From: EW11 sp035765635
GTDB lineage: Bacteria; Verrucomicrobiota; Verrucomicrobiia; Opitutales; Opitutaceae
Direction: 5' to 3'
Length of the DNA stretch: 64,000 nt
NCBI GenBank assembly: GCA_035765635.1
Contig: DASTWZ010000021.1
Coordinates: forward strand, 47,705 to 111,704
Part shown: one piece after another, positions 7,573-16,629 of the stretch
Position numbering within the stretch: position 1 is the stretch's first letter
Layout of the letters: each line of letters begins with the position of its first letter
Made by a program: the position numbers and the translations under genes
The notes under the pieces: model-generated
Database searches by the model: none
Told to the model about the DNA's origin: nothing
Seen by the model: the letters and a program-made list of their open reading frames with translations, nothing else

Positions 7573-9060
7573 ATGACCCGCAGTTCGAAATTAATTTCCA
7601 CGGGTGTCCCTGGTCTTGATTCCATTTTGAAAGGCGGTTTGCCCGCGAACCGTTTGTACCTTCTCAAAGGAGAACCGGGGGTGGGCAAAACGACCCTGGC
7701 ACTCCAGTTTCTGCTGGAGGGCGTCCGCTGCAAGGAATCGAGTCTCTATATTACGCTTTCGGAAACGCGCGCAGAAATCGACGACGTGGCGCAATCTCAC
7801 GGCTGGTCCATGGACAATATTGGCGTGCTCGAACTCTCTGCTCTCGAGCACCAACTCGCGGAAGCGGCCCGAAACACTGTTTTCCATTCTGCCGAACTGG
7901 AATTGAACCAGACCACCAACCTTTTGCTGGAAAAGATCGAACAGTATAAACCGCTGCGCCTCGTCATCGACTCGTTGTCGGAGTTGCGCCTCCTGTCCGA
8001 CACCGCGCTCCGCTACCGCCGGCAAATGTTGTCGCTGAAACAATATTTCAGTGGAAAGGAGATGACCGTCATTCTGCTGGACGATCATTCCGTCGATGGT
8101 GGCGACATGCATGTGCAAAGCATCGCGCATGGCGTCTTAACGATGGAGCAAACGGAGCTCGATTATGGCACCGAGAAGCGCCGAATCCGCGTCAACAAAT
8201 TGCGCGGGGTAAACTTCGTTGGCGGTTATCACGACGCAACCATGGTGGTCGGCGGCGTTCGCGTATTTCCGCGACTCGTGGCGAGCGATTACTCCGGCAA
8301 CTTCGCGGCGGGACAGGTGACCAGCAATTTGGCCGAACTCGATGCGTTGCTTGGCGGCGGCTTGGATCGCGGGACCAGCACGCTGTTTCTTGGGCCGGCC
8401 GGCACTGGAAAATCAAGCATCGCGTTGCACTACGCGATCGCCGGTGCGCTTCGGGGCGAACGTGCCGAGCTATACCTTTTCGAAGAAAGCCGACGCACGC
8501 TCATGGCGCGGGCCAATTCGATCGGGCTGAACCTCGATCCTTTTTTCGAGAGCGGAATGCTGCACGTTCACTCGATCGAACCGACCGCGCTCCCTCCCGG
8601 TGAATTCATCAACCGTGTGCGGGACAATGTGCTGATTGATGGAGCTCGGATGATCGTGATCGATAGTCTCAACGGCTACTTGCAGGCGATGCCAGACGCG
8701 AAGTTCCTCAACATCCAACTGCACGAGCTCCTTTCATTTTTAAATCTAAACGGAGTGTTGACCCTCATGACCATGGCGCAGCACGGCATCGTCGGACAAA
8801 TGTACGCTCCGGTGGATCTGACCTACCTGGCGGACACCGTGCTTCTGCTGCGTTACTTCGAACACAAGGGTTCGATCAAGAAAGCGATCTCGGTGGTGAA
8901 GAAGAGAATCGGACAACATGAATCGACCATCCGCGAATTCCAGATTACAGGATCTGGCCTGCGCGTCGGCCAACCGCTCAACGATTTTCAAGGCATTCTC
9001 ACCGGTGTCCCTGTTTTCAGTGGGACTTCGAAGCAAATCCTCGACGCCACTGATTTATGA
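7573..9060 (+). CDS. KaiC-like two-domain RecA-fold ATPase
   Basis: 495 residues from MTRSSKLISTGVPGLDSIL; ATG 7573 fits better than the upstream frame start at 7489. Two tandem KaiC domains are clear. Walker A is GEPGVGKT at about residue 36 and GPAGTGKS at about residue 275. Walker B-like strands are LRLVIDSLSEL and ARMIVIDSLNGY. The second domain keeps a glutamate pair (FEES); the first has SET where KaiC has EET. No kaiA or kaiB is nearby. The KaiC C-terminal Ser/Thr phosphosite pair is not obvious. It is likely a signalling ATPase working with the overlapping kinase gene. Confidence 0.9.
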   Translation: MTRSSKLISTGVPGLDSILKGGLPANRLYLLKGEPGVGKTTLALQFLLEGVRCKESSLYITLSETRAEIDDVAQSHGWSMDNIGVLELSALEHQLAEAARNTVFHSAELELNQTTNLLLEKIEQYKPLRLVIDSLSELRLLSDTALRYRRQMLSLKQYFSGKEMTVILLDDHSVDGGDMHVQSIAHGVLTMEQTELDYGTEKRRIRVNKLRGVNFVGGYHDATMVVGGVRVFPRLVASDYSGNFAAGQVTSNLAELDALLGGGLDRGTSTLFLGPAGTGKSSIALHYAIAGALRGERAELYLFEESRRTLMARANSIGLNLDPFFESGMLHVHSIEPTALPPGEFINRVRDNVLIDGARMIVIDSLNGYLQAMPDAKFLNIQLHELLSFLNLNGVLTLMTMAQHGIVGQMYAPVDLTYLADTVLLLRYFEHKGSIKKAISVVKKRIGQHESTIREFQITGSGLRVGQPLNDFQGILTGVPVFSGTSKQILDATDL

Positions 9061-10292
9061 AGCGGCAACGCGTTTTGGTGCTGGCCCCGACCGGCGCGGA
9101 CGGGATCAACATCCAGGCCGTGTTGTCCGAGGCGCGAATCGAGTCCGAAATCGCGCGCTCGACGGAACAGCTTATCGACGCCGTCAAAACCGGTTACGGC
9201 GCTCTTCTACTCACCGAAGAAGCCATCACACCGGCGGTGCTGCCCGATCTTCCGGATTCGCTGGCACGTCAACCGACCTGGTCGAGCATCCCGGTGTTGT
9301 TGCTCACGAGCGGAGGAAACATGACGCAATGTGGCGAGGAGGCGGAACGCGTGTTGGGCTCGCGCGCTGCATTGACGCTGATCGAGCGACCGCTGCGCAA
9401 GGTGACCCTGATCTCCAGTGTGCGGTCGGCGCTGCACGGCCGCGCCCGGCAATTCGAAATCCGCGATCTTCTCAGCGAACGTGAAACGCTGCTCGCGTCG
9501 CTGGAGGAGCGGGTCGCGGAACGCACGATCCGGCTTCAGCAGGTCATCGAGGAACTCGAAGCATTTTCCTACAGCGTATCGCACGACTTGCGCGCGCCCC
9601 TTCGGGCGTTGACCGGCTACTCCGAGGCGCTTTTGGCAGATTGTCAGGAAACCATGGACACCAGGGCGATTCACTACGCCCAGCGCATTTCGAAAGCGTC
9701 GAACAGTCTCGATCGACTGACGCGCGATCTGCTGATTTACACCCGCGTGGCGCGGCAGGGCATCACCCTCGAACGCGTCGATTTGGATGCCGCTCTGCAA
9801 GAGGTGCTCAATCACTATCCCACGATCACGGAGTGGCAGCAGTGCATCCATATCCTGCCGCCTCTGGGCTTTGTCGTGGCGCACTCGCCGTCTGTCGTGC
9901 AGTGTTTTTCCAACTTGCTGGAGAACGGCATCAAGTTCGCGAAGCCCGGGCAACCGCCGAGAATCCGGGTTTACTCCAGATTGGAAGGAACGCGGCGGAG
10001 AATATTTTTCGAGGATGACGGCATTGGCATCGCGCCCGAGAATCACACGAAAGCGTTTGGGATGTTCGAGCGCCTCGGGGGTGGCGAAACCAAGGGCACG
10101 GGCATCGGCTTGGCCATTGTGAAGAAAGCCGTCGAACGCATGGGCGCCGTCATTGGACTGACCTCCGCCGTGAATAAAGGCTCTTGTTTCTGGATCGAAT
10201 TCGATGATGCCGGCGAGGAGACGACGACGGGCGAGGAGATGAAGACGTTGGCTGAAGCGACAACGACGAAGGGGCAGCAAGAAGGCGCCTAG
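9057..10292 (+). CDS. Histidine kinase coupled to the KaiC-like protein
   Basis: 411 residues. The ATG overlaps the upstream stop as ATGA, so the two genes are translationally coupled. Residues 1-125 look like a receiver-type fold without an evident phosphoacceptor aspartate (GALLLTEEAI at the usual site), that is, a pseudo-receiver. A coiled segment (LLASLEERVAERTIRLQQV) leads to the H-box FSYSVSHDLRAPLRAL near residue 182. The ATPase domain has NLLENGIKFA, DDGIGIAPEN and GTGIGLAIVKK. No transmembrane helices, so it is a soluble kinase. The Thr/Glu-rich tail is probably disordered. Its response regulator is not in the window. Confidence 0.9.
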   Translation: MKRQRVLVLAPTGADGINIQAVLSEARIESEIARSTEQLIDAVKTGYGALLLTEEAITPAVLPDLPDSLARQPTWSSIPVLLLTSGGNMTQCGEEAERVLGSRAALTLIERPLRKVTLISSVRSALHGRARQFEIRDLLSERETLLASLEERVAERTIRLQQVIEELEAFSYSVSHDLRAPLRALTGYSEALLADCQETMDTRAIHYAQRISKASNSLDRLTRDLLIYTRVARQGITLERVDLDAALQEVLNHYPTITEWQQCIHILPPLGFVVAHSPSVVQCFSNLLENGIKFAKPGQPPRIRVYSRLEGTRRRIFFEDDGIGIAPENHTKAFGMFERLGGGETKGTGIGLAIVKKAVERMGAVIGLTSAVNKGSCFWIEFDDAGEETTTGEEMKTLAEATTTKGQQEGA

Positions 10293-10336
10293 CGTGACCT
10301 TTTGTTCTGACTCAAAAAATCCCGCCCCAAGTTTTT

Positions 10337-11734
10337 ATGAGCACCGCGCACCCCACCCCGCAGAATTCCCTCTCGCGCCGCCAATTCGTCTCGCGCGTCG
10401 CAATCGGCACGGCCGCCTTGGCGTGGCCGTTAATTGTTCCCTCGCGGTTGCGCGGCGCGGCCGCACCCAGCAATCGCCTGCGGCTTGGCCAGATTGGTTG
10501 CGGTCGGATTGCGCGGGTCCACGACATGCCCGCGATCATCAAAGCCAACCTCGGCGACTACGTCGCGGTCTGCGATCTCGACGGAAAACGCGTCCAGGAC
10601 GCGCTGGCTCTGCTCAAGGAATTGACGGCCTCGCAGTCCTCACCCGCTCCGGACGCGCGCGGCTATCGTGACTACCGCGAACTCCTCGCCCGACCTGACA
10701 TCGATGCTGTCGTGATCAGTACGCCCGATCACTGGCACGCCGAGCTCGCAGTGGCGGCGATTCTCGCGGGAAAAGACGTGTACCTGCAGAAGCCGATGAC
10801 AATGACCTTTGCGGAAAGCGTCATCCTCCGCGATGTCGTCGCGAAGAGCGGGCGCGTCTTTCAGCTCGGAAGTCAGCAACGCTCCACCGAGCAATTTCGC
10901 CTCGCTTGCGAGCTCGTGCGCAGCGGGAGAGTCGGTCGACTGCAGCGCGTCGAGATCGGCTTGCCCGTCGATCCGACTGCTCCCGATCAGCCCGAGCAGC
11001 CTGTGCCGAAGCAGTTCGACTACGAGCGATGGCTCGGCCCGACGGCCGACGTTTATTATACGGAACAACGCGTGCATCCCCAAAACGACTACAGCCGGCC
11101 CGGATGGCTGCGAAACGACGCCTATTGCCTCGGCATGATCACGGGTTGGGGAGCGCATCACTTCGATATCGCCCACTGGGGCATGGACGTGGAGATGAGC
11201 GGTCCGCTCAAAATCGAGGGCACCGCGGAATTTCCCAAGAACAAGATCTGGAATGTGCACGGCGCCTATCGCGTGGAGTTGACCTACCCTCGCGACATCA
11301 GGCTCACCGTCTCGGACAAATTCGAGAACGGGATAAAATTCATCGGCGATGAAGGCTGGATCTTCGTCTCCCGGGGCGAGGCCAAATCCACTCCCAGCGA
11401 TCCCAGTCCTGCCGTGGCCTCGAAGAAACTCGACGCAAGCGATGCCCGACTCCTCGATCCCGCCGGACTCACGGTGCAGCTTCCTCGAAGCGCCGAGCAC
11501 CACTTGAATTTCCTGCAGTGCGTCCGCTCAAATCAGACGCCGATGTCCCCCGCCCCCATCGCCCAACGCAGCAACGCCGCGTGCATCGTGAGCTGGATCG
11601 CGATGAAGCTACAGCGCCCCTTGCGCTGGGATCCCGTGGCCGAGCGTTTTGAAAACGATGATGAGGCAAACCGCATGCTCACCCGACCCGAGCGAGCACC
11701 CTACGGCGCGCACCATCTGCTTCAGAAAACCTGA
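10337..11734 (+). CDS. Gfo/Idh/MocA-family oxidoreductase, Tat-exported
   Basis: 465 residues. A twin-arginine signal (LSRRQFVSRVAIGTAALAWP) opens the protein. The Rossmann motif RLGQIGCGRIARVHDM follows at about residue 50, with the family signatures DAVVISTPDHWHAELAVAA and AGKDVYLQKPMTMTFAE. The C-terminal sheet domain includes GMITGWGAHHFDIAHWGMD, typical of the large exported group in Planctomycetota and Verrucomicrobiota. It probably uses NAD(P) bound before export to oxidise or rearrange a sugar derivative; the substrate is unknown. Confidence 0.92.
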   Translation: MSTAHPTPQNSLSRRQFVSRVAIGTAALAWPLIVPSRLRGAAAPSNRLRLGQIGCGRIARVHDMPAIIKANLGDYVAVCDLDGKRVQDALALLKELTASQSSPAPDARGYRDYRELLARPDIDAVVISTPDHWHAELAVAAILAGKDVYLQKPMTMTFAESVILRDVVAKSGRVFQLGSQQRSTEQFRLACELVRSGRVGRLQRVEIGLPVDPTAPDQPEQPVPKQFDYERWLGPTADVYYTEQRVHPQNDYSRPGWLRNDAYCLGMITGWGAHHFDIAHWGMDVEMSGPLKIEGTAEFPKNKIWNVHGAYRVELTYPRDIRLTVSDKFENGIKFIGDEGWIFVSRGEAKSTPSDPSPAVASKKLDASDARLLDPAGLTVQLPRSAEHHLNFLQCVRSNQTPMSPAPIAQRSNAACIVSWIAMKLQRPLRWDPVAERFENDDEANRMLTRPERAPYGAHHLLQKT

Positions 11735-11853
11735 CCTGCCCGCCGCGCCAGCCGAATACTCGTAAATTTCAACCGGAGTCAGACCAGCTTATAAACTGGC
11801 CTGTCGCCTTCGCGGCGGTGGGACTCCACTCTGTCCGCTCCTTTCGCGAAATC

Positions 11854-12750
11854 ATGAACCTTAAACTTTTGGTTTTGATTTCCAGCTTCTCCGGGGTGGT
11901 TTCCACCTCTCCCGTTTTTGGTGTAGAGTTCAACTTCAACGTCGTACAGGGCCAGACCCGCGACAGCAGTTTCCTCGAGTCGAATCCCGGCTTTGGCGAG
12001 GTTTCGGGTTCGACGGGCACATCGCAGGCACACTCCAGCGCTTATCTCAATCTTCAGCCTGGCGCGCTCATCCAAGCTGCCAGCCTTGGCGCCAGTCGAT
12101 CCGATGGCACGGTCGGTTCGATCACCACGTCGAGCACGGCGGGTTACCGCGAGCACCTCATCATCGATGCCGCAGGACTCGATGGAATGACCGGCGTGAT
12201 CAACGCCGACATTGCTATAAATGAAAGACTCTCAGGCAGCGGTGGTGATGGGACCGGCGGCGGCGGCACGACGTTTATCGACCTTCAGCTCGGCGACGAC
12301 ACGCGCAGCTTTTCGTATATTGGGTCTTCAAACCACGTGCCCCCGGATCCGTTCGAATTCACTCAGACAAATTCGACGACGAAACTGATCCATCTTTCCA
12401 CAACGTTCGTTTTTGGAGATGAGTTTTGGTTAGGCCTTAATAGTGAAACTGAGATTTCCGGCACGGATCTATTTCACGATTTTGACGGGCCCGTACATTA
12501 CAACGTCTCCAGCAACATCGCTCTATATTGGGCCGGCATTAGTTCTGTCATGTCGCCCGATGGAACCGTGTTGGACGACTTCACTATAACTTCGGAGACA
12601 GGTCACGACTACACGGTTTCTTCAAACCCTGTTGATACCCGGCCCGTCCCGGAGGCTGGTACTGCGAGTGCAATTGCTCTCGGAATCATCGCAACTGCGA
12701 TCGCCGTTCGAAAATTACGACGCCCGCGTCTGCAGTCGTCTCTCTCCTGA
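11854..12750 (+). CDS. PEP-CTERM-type surface or secreted protein
   Basis: 298 residues from MNLKLLVLISSFSGVVS, an N-terminal signal peptide; the ATG at 11854 is chosen over 11818. The body is low in charge and rich in Gly, Ser and Thr, as in beta-rich exported proteins. The C-terminus carries a sorting-type tail: a VPEAG motif (a variant of VPEP), a hydrophobic helix ASAIALGIIATAIAV and a basic end RKLRRPR. Exosortase-type processing is inferred; no exosortase lies in the window. Function unknown. Confidence 0.8.
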   Translation: MNLKLLVLISSFSGVVSTSPVFGVEFNFNVVQGQTRDSSFLESNPGFGEVSGSTGTSQAHSSAYLNLQPGALIQAASLGASRSDGTVGSITTSSTAGYREHLIIDAAGLDGMTGVINADIAINERLSGSGGDGTGGGGTTFIDLQLGDDTRSFSYIGSSNHVPPDPFEFTQTNSTTKLIHLSTTFVFGDEFWLGLNSETEISGTDLFHDFDGPVHYNVSSNIALYWAGISSVMSPDGTVLDDFTITSETGHDYTVSSNPVDTRPVPEAGTASAIALGIIATAIAVRKLRRPRLQSSLS

Positions 12751-12760
12751 AGATATTCTT

Positions 12761-12954
12761 AGAGCGTCTTCAAAAAACCTATAGCCGCAAAGAGGCACAA
12801 AAAGAGCAAAGAGGATTTCGAGTTTGCGACGTCGCTCGCAATGGTCGCTCCACAACGCGGTTGGGGTATTGGTTTGTAACTCCAAACCAAAATACCAGAC
12901 CGCTCCCGAGCGTCGAATGTCTGAGCCGCGTCGGCCTAACAAAAATCCTCTTTG
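12761..12954 (+). repeat. 290-bp palindromic repeat family A, copy 3 (truncated)
   Basis: Starts AGAGCGTCTTCAAAAAACCT and continues through TATAGCCGCAAAGAGGC and the conserved GGTTTGTAACTCCAAACC core to AAAAATCCTCTTTG, where similarity stops. The outer third is missing. It begins 10 bp after the PEP-CTERM gene. Confidence 0.7.
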
Positions 12955-13055
12955 CACTGCCGTCCTGTTGAATCGCACAATTCCGCGAGGATTTTTTTGC
13001 AAATGGATGCGGGCTCCGAGGCAGGGCGTACCGAGCCGAAGGTGACATCAGACAC

Positions 13056-13129
13056 GGTTCCTCGCGAGCCGCAACCGTATCGCCTAACCTCCGAGTTGAG
13101 CTATACGTTAAAGCGGCTCGCGAGGGACC
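13056..13129. repeat. Inverted repeat with 17-bp arms
   Basis: GGTTCCTCGCGAGCCGC at 13056-13072 pairs with 13113-13129 with one mismatch, around a 40-base loop. The rest of the 12955-13261 gap contains no gene that I can support. A long stem like this could act in termination or be another mobile repeat; only one copy is seen here. Confidence 0.55.
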
Positions 13130-13261
13130 GCTCGCCCTACCCACTGAGGCTGGCCATGCCTTCATTCTTCATTCTGCATTCTTACTCCTTCCTTAGCGCG
13201 CCGCGAAGGGTTTGACCCCCTTGCCCCGTTCTTGCTTCGCCTTCCGCGAGCGCAGAGCGCT

Positions 13262-14170
13262 TCAGCCGGAAAGTTCTCCAGTCGCGAGCCATTGGGCGCA
13301 CTCGGGACCGAGTTCTTCGAGTGCGCGTTTCTCGTACGAGTTCACTTCTTCCGCACTGAGAACATCCCTCCATCGGCCATTCACGCCTTTGTTGATGAAA
13401 ACCTGAGCTCCGGCATCCCAGAACGCTCCGCCCAGTGGCACGCTCTTGGTCGCGTTTCTCTTCATCCAGTCGAACGAACAGTGCTCGACGATCTTGTCCC
13501 AACGGCTCTCGTCGATCTCGATGTCGAGAAAGGCCGCGATGCGTCTCATCTCGCGCGTCATGTCGCGCTTCAGATTCGCGAAGTGAACCAGCGTCACGTT
13601 CGGTAGCTTGCGGATCGCCCACCAGCTCCGCACGTTTTCCCAGAACGGCCAGAAGGGATGACCGTCGCGGGCGAGCCAGTCCCGGAAGTACTCGCGAATG
13701 TCCGCGGGAGGTTTCTCGATCGGAGGGCCGACGCGGCCCGGGGTGTCGTTCAGCGCGCTGTACCACGTCTCGTTCGCGTTCGCGTGATGGTTGTACATGC
13801 TGAAGACCACGTCCCGTCCGTCGCGTCCGAGATAGATATACTTCGCCTTCGGCGAGAAGACGAGGGCGTCAACTGGAAGATGGGTCTTGAGGAATCGCCG
13901 GTGCGTCTGCGCTTCGACCATCGGCAGTTTGACGTCCTTTGGCGGCACGCGCAGGTCGAGCCAGGGCGACATCTCCGCCACCTCGATGTCCGGATCACCA
14001 CCGAACAGCATCTGAGCGATGATCTGTTGCATCCAGGTCGTTCCAGACTTCGCGTACGTGCTGACGATGATGTCGTCATCGCGAAACCGAAAATCATTCC
14101 AGATGGTCGAATCGAAATGGTGGTTATGAAACTCGCGCGTCTTCCTCGGAAATGCAGGGGTCGTGGTCAT
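13262..14170 (-). CDS. Sulfotransferase (PAPS-dependent, sulfotransfer_1 type)
   Basis: 302 residues, soluble. The 5'-phosphosulfate loop is STYAKSGTTWMQQI near residue 37. A KTHLP strand with the catalytic-histidine region lies near residue 95. The 3'-phosphate motif is YIYLGRDGRDVVFSMYNH near residue 112, and the C-terminal loop is NKGVNGRWRDVLS, a variant of the KxGxxGDWKN motif. These indicate transfer of sulfate from PAPS to a small acceptor such as an alcohol or amine. It lies just upstream of a cytochrome c gene on the same strand, with a 32-bp gap between them. Confidence 0.92.
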   Translation of the reverse strand: MTTTPAFPRKTREFHNHHFDSTIWNDFRFRDDDIIVSTYAKSGTTWMQQIIAQMLFGGDPDIEVAEMSPWLDLRVPPKDVKLPMVEAQTHRRFLKTHLPVDALVFSPKAKYIYLGRDGRDVVFSMYNHHANANETWYSALNDTPGRVGPPIEKPPADIREYFRDWLARDGHPFWPFWENVRSWWAIRKLPNVTLVHFANLKRDMTREMRRIAAFLDIEIDESRWDKIVEHCSFDWMKRNATKSVPLGGAFWDAGAQVFINKGVNGRWRDVLSAEEVNSYEKRALEELGPECAQWLATGELSG

Positions 14171-14202
14171 GGCAGCGGCAGCGATTCAGCTATGGTTTCC
14201 GA

Positions 14203-14730
14203 TCACGGCGCAGCGTCGGTCGCCGGCAGGCTGCGAAGATAAGCGACGACGGCCTCGGCGTCATCGCGGTTCATGCGATAAGGTGGCATCGGCGGCAGCG
14301 CGGCGGGACGACCATTCGGCCGCTCTCCCGTCATGAGGAAATGAGCCAACTGCTCCTCCGAAAAACCTTCGGGCAACCCGGCCAGAGGCGGCGCGAACGT
14401 CGCCCACGGCATCTTGACCACCGGCTTAAAGGGAATCTGCGCGCCGGTGAGATGGCGGCCGGCAACAGGTTCCCCACGCTCGTTGTGCGGCGAATGACAG
14501 TCCGTGCACAGGCCGAGTTGAGTGACGAGATAACGTCCGCGTTCCACGCGCATCGCCGCGACGGGCTGCGCCTGATCGGTTCCTTGTGGGACGTCCGCGG
14601 CAAAAGCCGGCGTGGAAATCGCCAGCAGCACCGCCGAGCAGGCGCAAGCGAAAGCTCGGCAGGACGCTGTTCCAAGAAGGAAAGTACCGGTGGAAACACG
14701 GTGAAATGGGAGAGATTCAATCGTCTGCAT
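14203..14730 (-). CDS. Periplasmic monohaem cytochrome c
   Basis: 175 residues from ATG 14730 (MQTIESLPFHRVSTGTFLL), where a signal peptide ends near TPAFAAD. The haem-binding motif is CTDCH in RGRYLVTQLGLCTDCHSPHN. A Met-rich segment (LPPMPPYRMNRDDAEAVVAYLRSL) supplies the distal ligand region typical of class I c-type cytochromes. The longer frame upstream of 14730 lacks signal-peptide character. It probably shuttles electrons in the periplasm; no partner oxidase or dehydrogenase is adjacent. Confidence 0.85.
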   Translation of the reverse strand: MQTIESLPFHRVSTGTFLLGTASCRAFACACSAVLLAISTPAFAADVPQGTDQAQPVAAMRVERGRYLVTQLGLCTDCHSPHNERGEPVAGRHLTGAQIPFKPVVKMPWATFAPPLAGLPEGFSEEQLAHFLMTGERPNGRPAALPPMPPYRMNRDDAEAVVAYLRSLPATDAAP

Positions 14731-15117
14731 GATGCCCTTGTTTCTTTGAAAATCCCGGCTGGCGCGGAACGGTTCGCCATGAAGTCTCAAACGGCGGACC
14801 GACTCGAGAAATGGCAGTTCCATGCCCTGACTCATGCGCGCCGAGGGAAAGGGGCTGCCCGCTCTTTTCCTCCTGCACTCCCCGTGACTCATCGCAGAGG
14901 TTAGGCACCGCGAAATGGTAAGGCCTGTGCGGCTGGATTTTTTGCCGTTAGGTGGCGCATCACCATCCTTGCGCAACAATGCGCGCAGGGGATGTCTGTG
15001 CGTGCGTTATTGTGCGGGAATACCGTTTCGCGCGCTTGCGGTTGGCGAGCGTCCGACCCCCCTCATGAATCGCTTTCTCTCCCCCCGGAATCGCGCTGCG
15101 CGTCCTGCTCTTTCGTG
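14731..15117. other. Divergent intergenic region, cytochrome c / DUF1593
   Basis: Carries the leaders of two divergent genes. A single family-B-like arm (AAATGGTAAGGC) lies at about 14913-14925. No further gene is supported. Confidence 0.4.
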
Positions 15118-16446
15118 ATGCGCTACGGCTGCATATCCCACGTCTTCGTCCTCGCGATCACCGCGCTAAGCGTCTTCGGCTTGGCTCGCGCTGATCAGGG
15201 TGCGCTGGCTGGCCACCGCTATCGCGTGATCGTCTCGACCGACATCGGCGGGACGGACTTCGACGACTTTCAATCGCTCGTCCATCTCCTGCTCTACGCC
15301 GATGTGCTGGACATCGAAGGATTGATTTCCTCGCCCTACGGCGCGGGCCGAAAGGAAGACATTTTCAAAGTTTTGGACCGATACGAAAAAGACTATGCAA
15401 ATCTCCGCACGTATTCGGACCGCTATCCGGCGCCAAACGCGTTGCGTGCGCTAAGCAAGCAGGGCGAAACCGAGACTGCTCCCTACGCGGGAGTGCGTCG
15501 AACCACGGAAGGCTCTGACTGGATTGTACACTGCGCGCGACGCGACGACTCACGTCCACTCTACGTGTTGATTTGGGGCGGCATCGAGGATCTCGCGCAG
15601 GCGCTCCACGATGCGCCGGATATTCTGCCGCGGCTGCGGGTTTATTATATCGGCGGTCCCAATAAAAAATGGAGTCCCGACGCCTATCATTACATCGCGA
15701 CCCACTTTCCGAAGCTTTGGATTATTGAATCGAACTCCAGCTACTACGGCTGGTTTGTCGGCGGCGAACAAAACGGCGACTTCGGCGCCGACCGCTTCGC
15801 CGAAGCTCATGCGGCGGGCCGCGGCGCGCTCGGCGAATTTTTTGCGCACGGCATCAGCTTCGAGGGGAAAACGCGTTCATCGCTGAAAATGGGCGACACG
15901 CCGAGTGTGGCGTGGTTGTTGCGCGGCGAGCCCTCGATGCCTTTTCAGCCAGGCTGGGGCGGCCAATACATCCGGGCCTGGCGGCGTCCGTACGCCACCT
16001 TCGATCGCCTCACGACGAAAGCCGACGAGATTGAGGAGTGTAGTATTCTCGAACTCGCGTTGCCGATCGGTTCGAGCGTTCCGGCCGGCGCGCATGCCGA
16101 GATGGTCGTCGAAAACCAAACGCTGATCGGCCAACTCGACGGCGCTGGCGCGATCCGTTTTCGGTTCTGCCCGAAAGAAGCCCGCGTTTATCACTACGCG
16201 TTTCGCGGCAACATCCCCGCGCTCGAGGGCCGCAGTGGCGACATCACCGTGAAGGTGGCCACGATTGAAACGGCGCTCACGCCGGATCCAGAACGTCCGG
16301 ATTGGTGGACAGACGACCCCTCGCCTTCCCTGGCGGAGGGACCGCGCCTCGGCGCGCGCACAATCAATCAATGGCGGAGGCAGTTTCTCACCGATTTCGC
16401 CGCACGCCTGGAACGCTGCCGCACACCGGCGCCGTCAACACATTGA
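15118..16446 (+). CDS. DUF1593 nucleoside-hydrolase-like secreted protein
   Basis: 442 residues from ATG 15118 (MRYGCISHVFVLAITALSVFGLARAD, a signal peptide). The N-terminal domain opens with VIVSTDIGGTDFDDFQSLVHLL, the aspartate-rich metal-binding motif of the inosine-uridine hydrolase fold, and includes PLYVLIWGGIEDLAQAL. The C-terminal domain (about 320-440) is beta-rich, as in DUF1593 proteins sometimes annotated as cellulose-binding. The likely role is a secreted glycosidase acting on an N- or O-glycosidic substrate; the true substrate is unknown. Confidence 0.85.
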   Translation: MRYGCISHVFVLAITALSVFGLARADQGALAGHRYRVIVSTDIGGTDFDDFQSLVHLLLYADVLDIEGLISSPYGAGRKEDIFKVLDRYEKDYANLRTYSDRYPAPNALRALSKQGETETAPYAGVRRTTEGSDWIVHCARRDDSRPLYVLIWGGIEDLAQALHDAPDILPRLRVYYIGGPNKKWSPDAYHYIATHFPKLWIIESNSSYYGWFVGGEQNGDFGADRFAEAHAAGRGALGEFFAHGISFEGKTRSSLKMGDTPSVAWLLRGEPSMPFQPGWGGQYIRAWRRPYATFDRLTTKADEIEECSILELALPIGSSVPAGAHAEMVVENQTLIGQLDGAGAIRFRFCPKEARVYHYAFRGNIPALEGRSGDITVKVATIETALTPDPERPDWWTDDPSPSLAEGPRLGARTINQWRRQFLTDFAARLERCRTPAPSTH

Positions 16447-16629
16447 AGCCGTCATGCGCGCGAAAATTTTGACGACGAAGACCAGTTCGATGTTAGGGCC
16501 AGACCTTAGGATCCGCTCAGAACTCGGCGATCAAGCAAATGGAACGACGTCCGCCTTGGTGTTAGGATTCACGCACCCCCTCGAGAGCGGCGCGCGACTG
16601 GCCCGCTCTGATTTTACCCAACCCCCCGT

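Noticed and set aside
7573..9060. A true circadian clock operon
   Set aside because: There is no kaiA or kaiB, and the KaiC phosphosite pair is not apparent; only a KaiC-like signalling protein can be claimed.
13075..13120. attC-like boxes (GCCTAAC and GTTAAAG) inside the 13056-13129 inverted repeat
   Set aside because: The right box ends in G where the consensus needs a pyrimidine, and the pair is under 45 bp apart, shorter than attC sites.
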